Assembly (NCBI RefSeq): GCF_009735685.1 | Contig: NZ_WHPN01000403.1 | Coordinates: 1-49,032, forward strand | Length of the DNA stretch: 49,032 nt | Origin: Streptomyces lycii | GTDB lineage: Bacteria; Actinomycetota; Actinomycetes; Streptomycetales; Streptomycetaceae | Reading direction: 5' to 3' | Part shown: positions 41,866-49,032 of the stretch, in pieces | How positions within the stretch are numbered: position 1 is the first letter of the stretch | Layout: each line of letters begins with the position of its first letter | The notes under the pieces: model-generated | Database searches by the model: none | Seen by the model: only the letters and a program-made list of their open reading frames with translations | What the model was told of the DNA's origin: nothing | Translations under genes and position numbers: made by a program

Positions 41866-41966
41866 GTGGAGGGTCCCGGGCCCCGGACGCCGGAAGGGAG
41901 GGTTCCCGTCCCGGGTGGCGTCCGCCCGTGCGGCCTTTGTCGGTGGGGTGCGGCACGATGGCGTGC

Positions 41967-42452
<486 letters not shown>

Positions 42453-42461
<9 letters not shown>

Positions 42462-42624
42462 CGCCTCGTTGGGGGGGTGGTGGTCGGGTGACGGGTGGGA
42501 GGGTCGGCGCGTAGCGCCTCGTTGGGGGGTGGTGGCTGGGCGACGGGCCGGAGGGGTGGCGCGTGGCGTCTCGTGTTGAGGAGCGGTGGCCGGGGGACGC
42601 GCGGGAGGATTGGCGCGTGGCGCC
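42453..42624. repeat. Four 52-54 bp repeats starting at the moaE stop codon
   Basis: The core GGCGCGTAGCGCC (or GGCGCGTGGCGYC) recurs at 42453, 42506, 42558 and 42612, giving a period of 52-54 bp. Intervening sequence (GGTGGTGG...CGGG, then GGGAGG) is also conserved with drift. The first copy holds the moaE TAG. The rest of the gap 42462-42823 has no supported gene apart from the promoter of the small membrane protein. Confidence 0.85.
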
Positions 42625-42823
42625 TCGGCGGTGGGATGTGGCGGGCCGCGGTGGCCGGCCGGCGGCGGTGCGTGACGGCATGACCCTGTTCGGTATGCCC
42701 GACTAGTGCACCTGGCGGATTCTGGTTGCGTAACCGGCACCCTGTGACGAGCGTTGAGCTTGCGGATGGTTAATCTGCTCATCGGTTGTTGGTTGCGCTT
42801 GTACATGGGGTCGGGAGGCCGGT

Positions 42824-42994
42824 ATGGCGGCTGTCGCGTGGTTGCTGATTCCGGTTGTCGCGGGAGTGGGTGCCGGAGTGTGGGCCCGCTGGGCGGCGCG
42901 TAAGCGTACGACCGGGGATGTCGCCGAGCTCGCGGGGTATGCGCGGTTCCGGGCGGCGATGGAGCGTGACGGTTCCGGCCAGGACGCCGCCTGA
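42824..42994 (+). CDS. Small membrane protein (56 residues)
   Basis: A short ORF with a good GGGAGG site 7-8 nt before ATG 42824. The product begins with one clear hydrophobic segment (AVAWLLIPVVAGVGAGVWAR), then ARKRTTGDVAELAGYARFRA and a polar tail ending GQDAA. This is a single-pass protein with the N-terminus in or across the membrane and a positively charged inner side. Codon use shows the same GC-rich third positions as neighbouring genes. I recall a similar small protein in front of the PDZ-Lon protease in other Streptomyces. It lies 99 bp upstream of that gene. The function is unknown. Confidence 0.75.
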   Translation: MAAVAWLLIPVVAGVGAGVWARWAARKRTTGDVAELAGYARFRAAMERDGSGQDAA

Positions 42995-43081
42995 CCGTTC
43001 GCGCCGCTCGGCGCGCGTACGCAGTCGCCAATCCGGCCACGGACGGACCGGCCCCACGGGTGAACCTCTGAGCCCGTCCCG

Positions 43082-43087
43082 TACTGT
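43082..43087 (+). promoter_or_regulatory. Leaderless -10 box of the PDZ-Lon protease
   Basis: TACTGT ends 6 nt before ATG 43094, and no Shine-Dalgarno lies between. The small membrane gene upstream may still read through. Confidence 0.45.
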
Positions 43088-43093
43088 CGTTCC

Positions 43094-44182
43094 ATGCCAC
43101 GCCGGACCGCGACGATGCTCGCCTCCACCCTGATGCTGATCGCGCTGCTGTGCGCGGGAGTGCTGATCCCGGTGCCGTACGCGGAGATGTCTCCCGGCCC
43201 CACGGTGAACACCCTGGGGGAGCACGACGGTGAGCCGGTCCTGGACATCAAGGGACGCGAGACGCACCCCACGACGGGGCACCTCAACATGACGACGGTC
43301 CGGGTCACGGGCGCGGACTACCGGATGAATCTCCTGGAGGCGGTGTACGGCTGGCTGTCCCGCGACGCCGTCGTGCCGCACAGCACGCTCTACCCGGAGG
43401 GCCAGACGGCGGAGCAGGCCGACCAGGAGAACGCCGAGGAGTTCAGCCAGTCCCAGGAGAGCGCCAAGGTCGCTGCCCTCGAGGAGATGGGCGAGGAGGT
43501 CGCCTCGCGGGTGGTGGTCGGCTCGGTCGTGGAGGACAGCCCGTCGCAGGGGAAGCTGCACGCCGGTGATGTGATCAAGTCCGTGGACGGCACCCGGGTC
43601 GAGGAGCCCGGTGACGTCGCGAAGCTGGTCACGAAGCACGAGCCGGGGGAGCCGGTCGACTTCTCCGTCGTCCCGGCAAAAAAGGCGGCCGCGGCGGAGA
43701 AGGCCCGTGAGCCGGAGCCGAAGGCCACCGAGACCGTCACCGTCACCACGAAGGAAGCGCCGGACGACGGCCGGGCGATCGTCGGGATCGAGGCCGCGAC
43801 CGACCACACGTTCCCGTTCGAGATCGACATCAGGCTGGCCGACGTCGGCGGTCCCAGCGCGGGGCTCATGTTCGCCCTCGGGATTGTCGACAAGTTGACT
43901 CCGGGACCGCTGACCGGGGGCAAGTTCGTCGCCGGCACCGGCACCATCGACGAAGAGGGCAAGGTCGGGCCGATCGGCGGCATCCAGATGAAGACCGTCG
44001 GAGCGCGGGAGAAGGGCGCCGAGTTCTTCCTGACGCCCGCGGACAACTGCGCCACCGCGACCAAGAACCTCCCGGACGGCCTGACGCTGGTCAAGGTCGA
44101 GCAGATGAGTGACGCGCTGGCGTCCGTCAAGAAGATCGCCAAGGGCGACACCTCGGGCCTGCCGGAGTGCGCGAAGGGCTGA
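43094..44182 (+). CDS. Membrane-anchored PDZ-Lon protease (YlbL/SdrC-like)
   Basis: A 362-residue membrane-bound serine protease with a PDZ domain and a Lon-type catalytic domain but no ATPase. Seen: an N-terminal hydrophobic anchor (about 8-30), the conserved PYAEMSPGPTVNTLG segment, a PDZ domain at about 138-195 (VVGSVVEDSPSQGKLHAGDV), a charged Lys/Glu linker, and the Lon dyad Ser255 in GGPSAGLMFAL and Lys300 in GGIQMKTVGAREKG. Active sites should face the outside. Relatives (YlbL in Bacillus) degrade membrane or checkpoint proteins. It starts 99 bp after the small membrane protein gene. The neighbouring gene is convergent, with repeats and a hairpin between. Confidence 0.9.
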   Translation: MPRRTATMLASTLMLIALLCAGVLIPVPYAEMSPGPTVNTLGEHDGEPVLDIKGRETHPTTGHLNMTTVRVTGADYRMNLLEAVYGWLSRDAVVPHSTLYPEGQTAEQADQENAEEFSQSQESAKVAALEEMGEEVASRVVVGSVVEDSPSQGKLHAGDVIKSVDGTRVEEPGDVAKLVTKHEPGEPVDFSVVPAKKAAAAEKAREPEPKATETVTVTTKEAPDDGRAIVGIEAATDHTFPFEIDIRLADVGGPSAGLMFALGIVDKLTPGPLTGGKFVAGTGTIDEEGKVGPIGGIQMKTVGAREKGAEFFLTPADNCATATKNLPDGLTLVKVEQMSDALASVKKIAKGDTSGLPECAKG

Positions 44183-44222
44183 CCGGGCGGAACGGCCCCG
44201 GCAGCAGGGCATCGTACGCCCC

Positions 44223-44366
44223 GGCCCCGGCCGGCAACGCTCCGAACCCGGCCCCGGCCGGCAACGCTCCGAACCCGGCCCCGGCGGATGACGCTCCGGA
44301 CCCGGCCTCGAAGAGCAGCATTGCTCCGGACCCGGCCTCGGCAGGCAACAGCGCTCCGGACCCGTA
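44223..44366. repeat. 27/30-bp tandem repeat after the PDZ-Lon gene
   Basis: Five units: three of 27 bp (begins GGCCCCGGCCGGCAACGCTC) at 44223, 44250 and 44277, then two of 30 bp at 44304 and 44334 that share GGCCTCG and GCTCCGGACCC. All are multiples of three. One plus-strand frame reads APAGNAPNP repeats but has no credible start. Confidence 0.85.
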
Positions 44367-44452
44367 CCCGCCGGGAAGCCTCCGGGCCCGTCCCCGGGAC
44401 GATGCGCGCCGGGTCCGGCTCCGGGAGGAAAAGTCCCGGCCCCGGACACATG

Positions 44453-44492
44453 CGGAACAGGCCGGGCCGCCACTGCGCCCCGGCCTGTTCCG
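44453..44492. terminator. 14-bp hairpin between convergent genes
   Basis: Arms 44453-44466 and 44479-44492 (CGGAACAGGCCGGG/CCCGGCCTGTTCCG) are perfect complements around a 12-nt loop. It lies between the convergent PDZ-Lon gene and the PPA1309-like gene and can serve both. Confidence 0.8.
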
Positions 44493-44545
44493 GCGTCACT
44501 CCGCCAAGGGCGCGTCACTCCGCGAAGGGCGTCACTCCGCGAAGG
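44493..44545. repeat. 17-19 bp repeat carrying the stop codon of the PPA1309-like gene
   Basis: Three copies of GCGTCACTCCGCGAAGG (one with CCAAGG) start at 44493, 44512 and 44529. The innermost copy contains the minus-strand stop (44532-44534) and codes for the last residues of the protein. Confidence 0.85.
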
Positions 44546-45116
44546 TCGCCGTCAGCGCGTCGGCCAGCCCGGGCACCAGCCCGGCTCCGGTCAGCACCTC
44601 CGTCGGCGAGTCCTTCTCGCGCAGCCGCAGCGCCGACTCGCGGGAGCCGTCCCGCAGTACGGCGACGGTCATCCGGACCTCCCGGCTGCCGGGGTGGTCG
44701 GCCACCCACTTCGCCAGCTGGGCCTCGTCCAGATCGTCCGGTACGTCGGACTCGGCCTCCGGCGGCAGCATCAGCCGCTCGACCGTCATGGCGCAGCCGG
44801 CCACCGCGTCGGGCCAGGCGATCGTCGCCAGGAACTCGTCCAGCGGGGTGCCGGACGGGATCTCGTCCTGCTCCACCGGGGTGAGGGAGGACGTGTCGTT
44901 CTCGTCCGCGATACCGAGCTGACCGGCCAGCTCCGGTTCCTCGGTGCGGATGCGGGCGGTGTCGACAAGGGCGAAGAGCCGGGCGGGCTGGTCCCAGCCG
45001 AGCCCGGAGGCGTACTCGTCGATCTCGAGCACGGCGCGGGTCAGCGGGGCAGCGGCGATGGGGTCCGGGCCGGAGGATGCGGGCCCGGGTTCGGTCGGGG
45101 AGGACATGGACCACAT
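44532..45116 (-). CDS. PPA1309-family conserved hypothetical protein
   Basis: A 194-residue soluble protein matching what I know as the actinobacterial PPA1309 family. Seen: an APLTRAVLEIDEYASGLGWD start, ARLFALVDTARI, a DEFLATIAWPDAVAGCAMTV core, LPPEAESDVP and a C-terminal VRMTVAVLRDGSRESALRLR. No catalytic motif or membrane segment is visible. ATG 45116 (MWSMSS) is chosen because AAGGAGG lies at ideal distance; ATG 45107 is possible. It is divergent from the UPF0182 gene with 127 bp between the starts, a pairing I recall as conserved. The function is unknown. Confidence 0.78.
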   Translation of the reverse strand: MWSMSSPTEPGPASSGPDPIAAAPLTRAVLEIDEYASGLGWDQPARLFALVDTARIRTEEPELAGQLGIADENDTSSLTPVEQDEIPSGTPLDEFLATIAWPDAVAGCAMTVERLMLPPEAESDVPDDLDEAQLAKWVADHPGSREVRMTVAVLRDGSRESALRLREKDSPTEVLTGAGLVPGLADALTATFAE

Positions 45117-45156
45117 CTTGCCTCCTTCGTGACCCGAATCGGGAACTGGGTAAAGC

Positions 45157-45187
45157 TTGAGTAAGTTGCATGAGTGGGCCCTAGGAT
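45157..45187 (+). promoter_or_regulatory. Promoter of the UPF0182 gene
   Basis: TTGAGT (45157-45162) and TAGGAT (45182-45187) are separated by 19 bp. The -10 sits inside an imperfect inverted repeat (ATGAGTGGGCCC, then GGGCCCGCTCAT) that could be an operator or a leader hairpin. The transcript would start near 45194, with GAGGTG before the coding start. Confidence 0.5.
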
Positions 45188-45243
45188 CTCCGGGCCCGCT
45201 CATACGACAGCGAATCTTCGAGGTGCGCACCTTGGCTTTCCAG

Positions 45244-48156
45244 ATGCCGGACCGCGGCGGAGGCCCGACAGGGCCACGGATCAGAGTCGGCCGGCCGTCC
45301 CGGCGCTCCAGGACCCTGCTCATGACGCTGGGCGTGCTGGCCGTGCTGGCCATGGCGTTCGTCATGTTCGCCGGGTTCTGGACGGACTGGCTCTGGTATC
45401 GCTCGGTCGCCTATTCATCGGTCTTCACGACCACCCTGTGGACCAAGATCGGTCTCTTCTTCGTCTTCGGCCTGCTGATGGCCGCGGCCATCGGGGTCAA
45501 CATCTGGCTGGCGCACCGGATGCGGCCGCCGCTCAGCGCGATGTCGATGGAGCAGCAGAGTCTCGACCGCTACCGGATGAGCATCGCCCCGTACAAGAAG
45601 TGGGTGCTGCTCGGGGTGACCGCGCTGGTCGGCCTGATCGGCGGGGCCTCGGCCTCCGGACAGTGGCGTACCTGGCTGCTGTGGACCAACGGCGTGCCGT
45701 TCGGCCAGAAGGACCCGCAGTTCGGCAAGGACGTGTCGTTCTACGCCTTCGACCTGCCCTGGTACCGCTTCCTGCTGGCCTTCGGCTTCGCGGTCGTGGT
45801 GCTCTCCCTGATCGCTGCGGCCCTGGTGCACTACCTCTACGGGGGACTGCGGCTCACCAGCCCGGGGGCCAAGGCCACCGGTGCGGCGACCGGTCATCTG
45901 TCGGTGCTGCTCGGTCTGTTCGTGGCGCTCAAGGCGGTGGCGTACTGGTTCGACCGGTACGCCCTCGCGGTGAAGTCCAGCGACTTCAAGGCCACCGGCA
46001 ACTGGACCGGGCTGCGCTATGTCGACGCCAACGCCTATCTGCCGGCCAAGACGATCCTCTTCTGCATCGCCGCCATCTGCGCGGTGCTGTTCTTCGCCAC
46101 CCTCTGGCGGCGCACCTGGCAGCTTCCGGTGATCGGTTTCGGTCTGATGGTGCTGTCGGCGATCCTGATCGGCGGCCTCTACCCGGCCATCGTGCAGAAG
46201 TTCCAGGTCCAGCCGAACGAGCAGGCCAAGGAAGCCCCGTACATCAAGAAGCACATCGATGCCACGCGTGACGCGTACGACATCGACGACTCCAAGGTGA
46301 GCGACTACGAGGGCAAGGTCGACGTCGACCAGGCGGACACCGAGAAGCTCCGCGCGGAGGCCGAGTCCACGGCGAGCCTGCGGCTGCTCGACCCGAACGT
46401 CGTCTCGCCGACCTTCCAGCAGCTCCAGCAGGTGCGCGGTTACTACCAGTTCCCGGCCACGCTGGACGTCGACCGTTACAAGGACGAGGACGGCAAGGAG
46501 CAGGACACCGTCATCGGCCTGCGCGAGCTGAACATCAACGGCATCCCCGAGCGCAACTGGATCAACGACCACTTCAAGTACACCCACGGTTACGGCGCGG
46601 TCGCCGCCAAGGGCACCGCGACGACCGGCGGCGGCGCCCCGGACTTCACCGAGTCCGACCTGCCGACCAAGGGTGACCTGAGCGAGGAGAAGTACCAGCA
46701 GCGGATCTACTACGGCGAGAAGACGACGCAGTACTCGATCGTCGGCGGGCCGCAGCAGGAGCTGGACTACTCCGACGACAGCGGCGAGAAGCTGTACACG
46801 TACAGCGGCAAGAGCGGTGTGAACCTCTCCAACCCGGTGAACCGCGCGGCCTACGCCGCGGCGTTCAACGAGCCGCAGATCCTCTACTCCGGGGCCATCG
46901 GGGAGGGTTCGCGGATCCTGTACAACCGCACCCCGAAGGAGCGCGTCGAGGCGGTCGCGCCCTGGCTGACGATCGACGGTGACGCCTACCCGGCCCTGGT
47001 GGACGGGCGGATCCAGTGGATCATCGACGCGTACACCACCTCGAACGGCTATCCGTACGCGTCCCGCACCACCCTGGGGGACACGACGGCCGACTCGCTG
47101 ACCGACGGCCAGCGCGAGGTCGTCGCCCAGCAGAACCAGGTCAACTACATCCGCAACTCCGTGAAGGCCACCGTGGACGCCTACACCGGCGCGGTGGAGC
47201 TCTACGAGTGGGACACCAAGGACCCGGTGCTGAAGACCTGGAAGAACGCCTTCCCGGGCACGGTCAAGGCCAAGAGCGAGATCGGCGACGAGCTGATGGA
47301 GCACCTGCGGTATCCGCAGGACCTGTTCAAGGTGCAGCGCGAGCTGCTGACCCGCTACCACGTGACCAGCCCCGCGCAGTTCTACAGCGGCAGTGAGGTC
47401 TGGCAGGTCCCGGACGACCCGACGAACAAGTCGGGCAACTCCGTCCCGCCGTACTACCTCAGCATGCAGATGCCGGACCAGGACGCGCAGACGTTCTCGC
47501 TGACGACGACCTTCACGCCGAACAGACGCGACAACCTCGGTGCCTTCATGGCGGTCGACGCGGACGCCGAGAGCGACGGGTACGGCACGATCAGAATCCT
47601 GAAGCTGCCGTCGAACACCACGGTGTCCGGCCCGCAACAGGTGCAGAGCAAGTTCAACTCCGAGACGGCCATCGCCAACGAGATCAACATCCTCCAGCGG
47701 GGCGACTCGGAGATCGAGTACGGCAACTTGCTCACCGTGCCACTGGACGGCGGACTGCTGTACGTGGAGCCGGTCTACGTCAGAGGTGCCGGTACCAACT
47801 ACCCGCTGCTGCGGAAGGTCCTGGTCTCCTACGGCGACAAGACGGCCTTCGAGAACACCCTCGACGAGGCGCTCGACGTGGTCTTCGGTGACGAGAAGAG
47901 TGACTCCGGTGACACCGGGGGCACCGGTGACGGGACCGAGGAGCCACCGGACGGCGGCGACGCGGGTGAGCAGGACCCGACCGTGCGGGAAGCCCTCGCG
48001 GACGCCCAAGAGGCGTACGAGGCGGGCGAGAAGGCCCTCGCCGAGCAGGACTGGACCGAGTACGGCAAGGCCCAGGAGGACCTCAAGGCCGCGCTCCGCC
48101 GGGCCGCCGAGGCCGAGGAGGCAGCGTCCGGCGACGGAGGCGGACAGGGCAGCTGA
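45244..48156 (+). CDS. UPF0182 family membrane protein
   Basis: A 970-residue UPF0182 protein. About seven hydrophobic spans lie in the first ~315 residues (for example [40 protein letters not shown] and [15 protein letters not shown]). A large extracytoplasmic domain follows ([60 protein letters not shown]). The end is a Glu/Ala-rich helical tail after a Gly/Asp/Pro linker. ATG 45244 ([10 protein letters not shown]) is used; TTG 45232 (GAGGTG upstream, adding AFQ) is an alternative. The function of the family is unknown; it is widespread and often long in actinobacteria. It has its own promoter, divergent from the PPA1309-like gene. Confidence 0.92.
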   Translation: MPDRGGGPTGPRIRVGRPSRRSRTLLMTLGVLAVLAMAFVMFAGFWTDWLWYRSVAYSSVFTTTLWTKIGLFFVFGLLMAAAIGVNIWLAHRMRPPLSAMSMEQQSLDRYRMSIAPYKKWVLLGVTALVGLIGGASASGQWRTWLLWTNGVPFGQKDPQFGKDVSFYAFDLPWYRFLLAFGFAVVVLSLIAAALVHYLYGGLRLTSPGAKATGAATGHLSVLLGLFVALKAVAYWFDRYALAVKSSDFKATGNWTGLRYVDANAYLPAKTILFCIAAICAVLFFATLWRRTWQLPVIGFGLMVLSAILIGGLYPAIVQKFQVQPNEQAKEAPYIKKHIDATRDAYDIDDSKVSDYEGKVDVDQADTEKLRAEAESTASLRLLDPNVVSPTFQQLQQVRGYYQFPATLDVDRYKDEDGKEQDTVIGLRELNINGIPERNWINDHFKYTHGYGAVAAKGTATTGGGAPDFTESDLPTKGDLSEEKYQQRIYYGEKTTQYSIVGGPQQELDYSDDSGEKLYTYSGKSGVNLSNPVNRAAYAAAFNEPQILYSGAIGEGSRILYNRTPKERVEAVAPWLTIDGDAYPALVDGRIQWIIDAYTTSNGYPYASRTTLGDTTADSLTDGQREVVAQQNQVNYIRNSVKATVDAYTGAVELYEWDTKDPVLKTWKNAFPGTVKAKSEIGDELMEHLRYPQDLFKVQRELLTRYHVTSPAQFYSGSEVWQVPDDPTNKSGNSVPPYYLSMQMPDQDAQTFSLTTTFTPNRRDNLGAFMAVDADAESDGYGTIRILKLPSNTTVSGPQQVQSKFNSETAIANEINILQRGDSEIEYGNLLTVPLDGGLLYVEPVYVRGAGTNYPLLRKVLVSYGDKTAFENTLDEALDVVFGDEKSDSGDTGGTGDGTEEPPDGGDAGEQDPTVREALADAQEAYEAGEKALAEQDWTEYGKAQEDLKAALRRAAEAEEAASGDGGGQGS

Positions 48157-48163
48157 GCAGGCA

Positions 48164-48209
48164 CCACCCCGCGCCGTGCTAGAGTTGTGAACACAACGGC
48201 GCGGGGTGG
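48164..48209. repeat. 14-bp inverted repeat over the tRNA-fMet 5' end
   Basis: CCACCCCGCGCCGT (48164-48177) is the exact reverse complement of 48196-48209, which is the start of the tRNA. The 18-nt spacer holds TAGAGT (48180-48185), the likely -10 of the tRNA. Read-through RNA from the UPF0182 gene would fold the acceptor strand into a hairpin. Confidence 0.75.
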
Positions 48210-48273
48210 AGCAGCTCGGTAGCTCGCTGGGCTCATAACCCAGAGGTCGCAGGTTCAAATCCTGTCCCCGCTA
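48200..48273 (+). tRNA. Initiator tRNA-Met (CAU)
   Basis: A 74-nt cloverleaf without encoded CCA. The acceptor CGCGGGG pairs with CCCCGC except at position 1, which is an unpaired C opposite U, a mismatch typical of initiators. The anticodon loop is CTCATAA, flanked by the three consecutive G:C pairs GGG/CCC that mark initiator tRNAs. The T-arm reads GCAGG-TTCAAAT-CCTGT. A strong hairpin follows 8 nt later. Confidence 0.95.
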
Positions 48274-48280
48274 CTCATAT

Positions 48281-48314
48281 GAAGGGCCCGGAGTCAACAG
48301 ACTCCGGGCCCTTC
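48281..48314 (+). terminator. 15-bp terminator after tRNA-fMet
   Basis: Arms 48281-48295 and 48300-48314 (GAAGGGCCCGGAGTC/GACTCCGGGCCCTTC) are perfect complements with an AACA loop, 7 nt past the tRNA. Confidence 0.92.
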
Positions 48315-48449
48315 ACTTGTGCGGGTGCTTGGGGCCGTCAGGCGTTTGAAGACACGTCATGTCGGGAAGTCGACAAAACGCCGAAGTGACTTCGCTGGCT
48401 GCGGTATACCAGGTGTACGCGGGTTGCAGGTGGTGCGACGATGGCCCTT

Positions 48450-49032
48450 ATGGGGGAGAAGGCAATTCTGTTGGAATCAGGTCGGTTTGTGGCTGACCCC
48501 GTGACCGGGGGAGCCGGGGGAGTTCCGGTCGTGACGACCGGTCCGAAGAGCTGGGCCGAAGCCGACAGCGGCACCGAGGCCGACGGCGCCACCGCCACCG
48601 CAGACGCCGAGGCGGAAGCCCGGCACCGCCGCGCCGCCGAGTCCGGCGACAAGGAGTCCTCCAGCGTCCTGGGCGCCCTGCTGCTGCGCCGCGGCGACCT
48701 CGACGGGGCCGAGCCCCACCTGCGCGCCGCCGCCGCGGGCGGGGACCGCGCCGCCGCCAACAACCTCGGAGTGCTGCTGCACCAGCGCGGCTGCCGCGAG
48801 GAGGCCGCCGGCTGGTGGCGGATCGCCGCCGTCGCCGGATCCGCGGCCGCGGCGCACGCCCTCGGGCGGTACCACCGCGAGCTGGGCGACGAACCCGCCG
48901 CCGAATACTGGCTGCGCCAGTCCGCCGAGTCCGGCCACGCTCTCGGCGCGTACGCCCTGGCCGACCTGCTGGAGCACCGCGGTGACGCCGGAGCGGTGCG
49001 CTGGTTCCGCGCCGCGGCCGAGCAGGGGCACC
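48450..49032 (+). CDS. Sel1/TPR-like repeat protein (partial, runs off window)
   Basis: The reading frame is open from ATG 48450 to the window edge, giving at least 194 residues. After a polar N-terminal ~55 residues come helical repeats of Sel1/TPR type: VLGALLLRRGDLDGAEPHLR, AANNLGVLLHQRGCREEAAG, AAHALGRYHRELGDEPAAEY and GAYALADLLEHRGDAGAVRW, each about 35 residues. Such repeats act as protein-protein scaffolds. ATG 48450 (MGEKAILLESGRF) is preferred to ATG 48441 because GACGAT (48437-48442) ends 7 nt upstream, as in the other leaderless genes here. ATG 48441, with AGGTGG upstream, is the alternative. The C-terminus is outside the window. Confidence 0.82.
   Translation, partial: MGEKAILLESGRFVADPVTGGAGGVPVVTTGPKSWAEADSGTEADGATATADAEAEARHRRAAESGDKESSSVLGALLLRRGDLDGAEPHLRAAAAGGDRAAANNLGVLLHQRGCREEAAGWWRIAAVAGSAAAAHALGRYHRELGDEPAAEYWLRQSAESGHALGAYALADLLEHRGDAGAVRWFRAAAEQGH

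Noticed and set aside
44167..44922. A plus-strand ORF with APAGNAPNP repeats after the PDZ-Lon gene
   Set aside because: The repeat is simply in phase because its unit is 27 or 30 bp. No ribosome binding site is present, and the frame runs through a terminator hairpin into the antisense of the PPA1309-like gene.
48200..48320. tRNA-fMet as an integration site for a mobile element
   Set aside because: No integrase, no repeat of the tRNA 3' end within the window, and ordinary core genes on both sides.

Overview
The window is chromosomal DNA from a Streptomyces or a very close actinomycete. The base composition is very GC-rich and third codon positions are almost always G or C. It carries actinomycete-specific genes: a WhiB7/WblC regulator, mycoredoxin, the AdnAB motor-nuclease, UvrD2, MoeZ and a UPF0182 membrane protein. 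The order of genes resembles the conserved core of Streptomyces chromosomes. No prophage, plasmid or integrative element is visible. The only mobile-element trace is a decayed IS1182-like transposase near 37 kb.

Layout. 0-3.1 kb: a plus-strand operon joined by overlapping stop/start codons (end of an unseen gene, a 28-codon ORF, an NAD-dependent epimerase, a spherulin-4-like protein), then moeZ, closed by a perfect 18-bp hairpin. 3.3-9.1 kb, minus strand: a secreted lipoprotein peptidase and a molybdate block (HTH-TOBE regulator, modA, and a permease-ATPase fusion modBC). 9.6-12.4 kb: a large flippase-type membrane protein with a degenerate kinase-like middle. 12.5-29.0 kb, mostly plus strand: a genome-maintenance and stress stretch with an alkyltransferase-like protein, adnA, adnB, an M20 dipeptidase, nudC, mycoredoxin (minus), uvrD2, and wblC with a long regulatory leader. 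29.5-32.3 kb, minus strand: an orphan ThiF/E1-like protein translationally coupled to an ABC1 kinase-like protein. 32.4-36.5 kb: a YgjP-type metallopeptidase and a three-gene TerD-AIM24/AIM24/AIM24 operon. 36.6-40.6 kb, minus strand: transposase remnant, GNAT acetyltransferase, Nudix hydrolase and zincin-like protein. 40.7-49.0 kb: SDR-family protein, moaE, a small membrane protein, a PDZ-Lon protease, a PPA1309-like protein (minus), UPF0182, initiator tRNA-Met, and the start of a Sel1/TPR-like repeat protein cut by the window end.

Themes. Three loci serve molybdenum and molybdopterin: modA-modBC for uptake, moaE for the large subunit of molybdopterin synthase, and moeZ for charging the sulfur carrier. 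AdnAB, UvrD2, the alkyltransferase-like protein, NudC, mycoredoxin and WblC make a stretch rich in DNA-repair, redox and antibiotic-stress functions. The wblC leader shows a translated upstream ORF, an intrinsic terminator and a competing antiterminator arm inside the last codons of that ORF, which is the architecture of ribosome-controlled attenuation.

Two window-wide patterns stand out. Most intergenic gaps over 300 bp carry a private tandem repeat (units of 9-54 bp), and in four genes the repeat includes the gene's own stop codon. At least nine genes have a -10-like hexamer ending 6-7 nt before the start codon with no ribosome binding site, which suggests leaderless transcripts.
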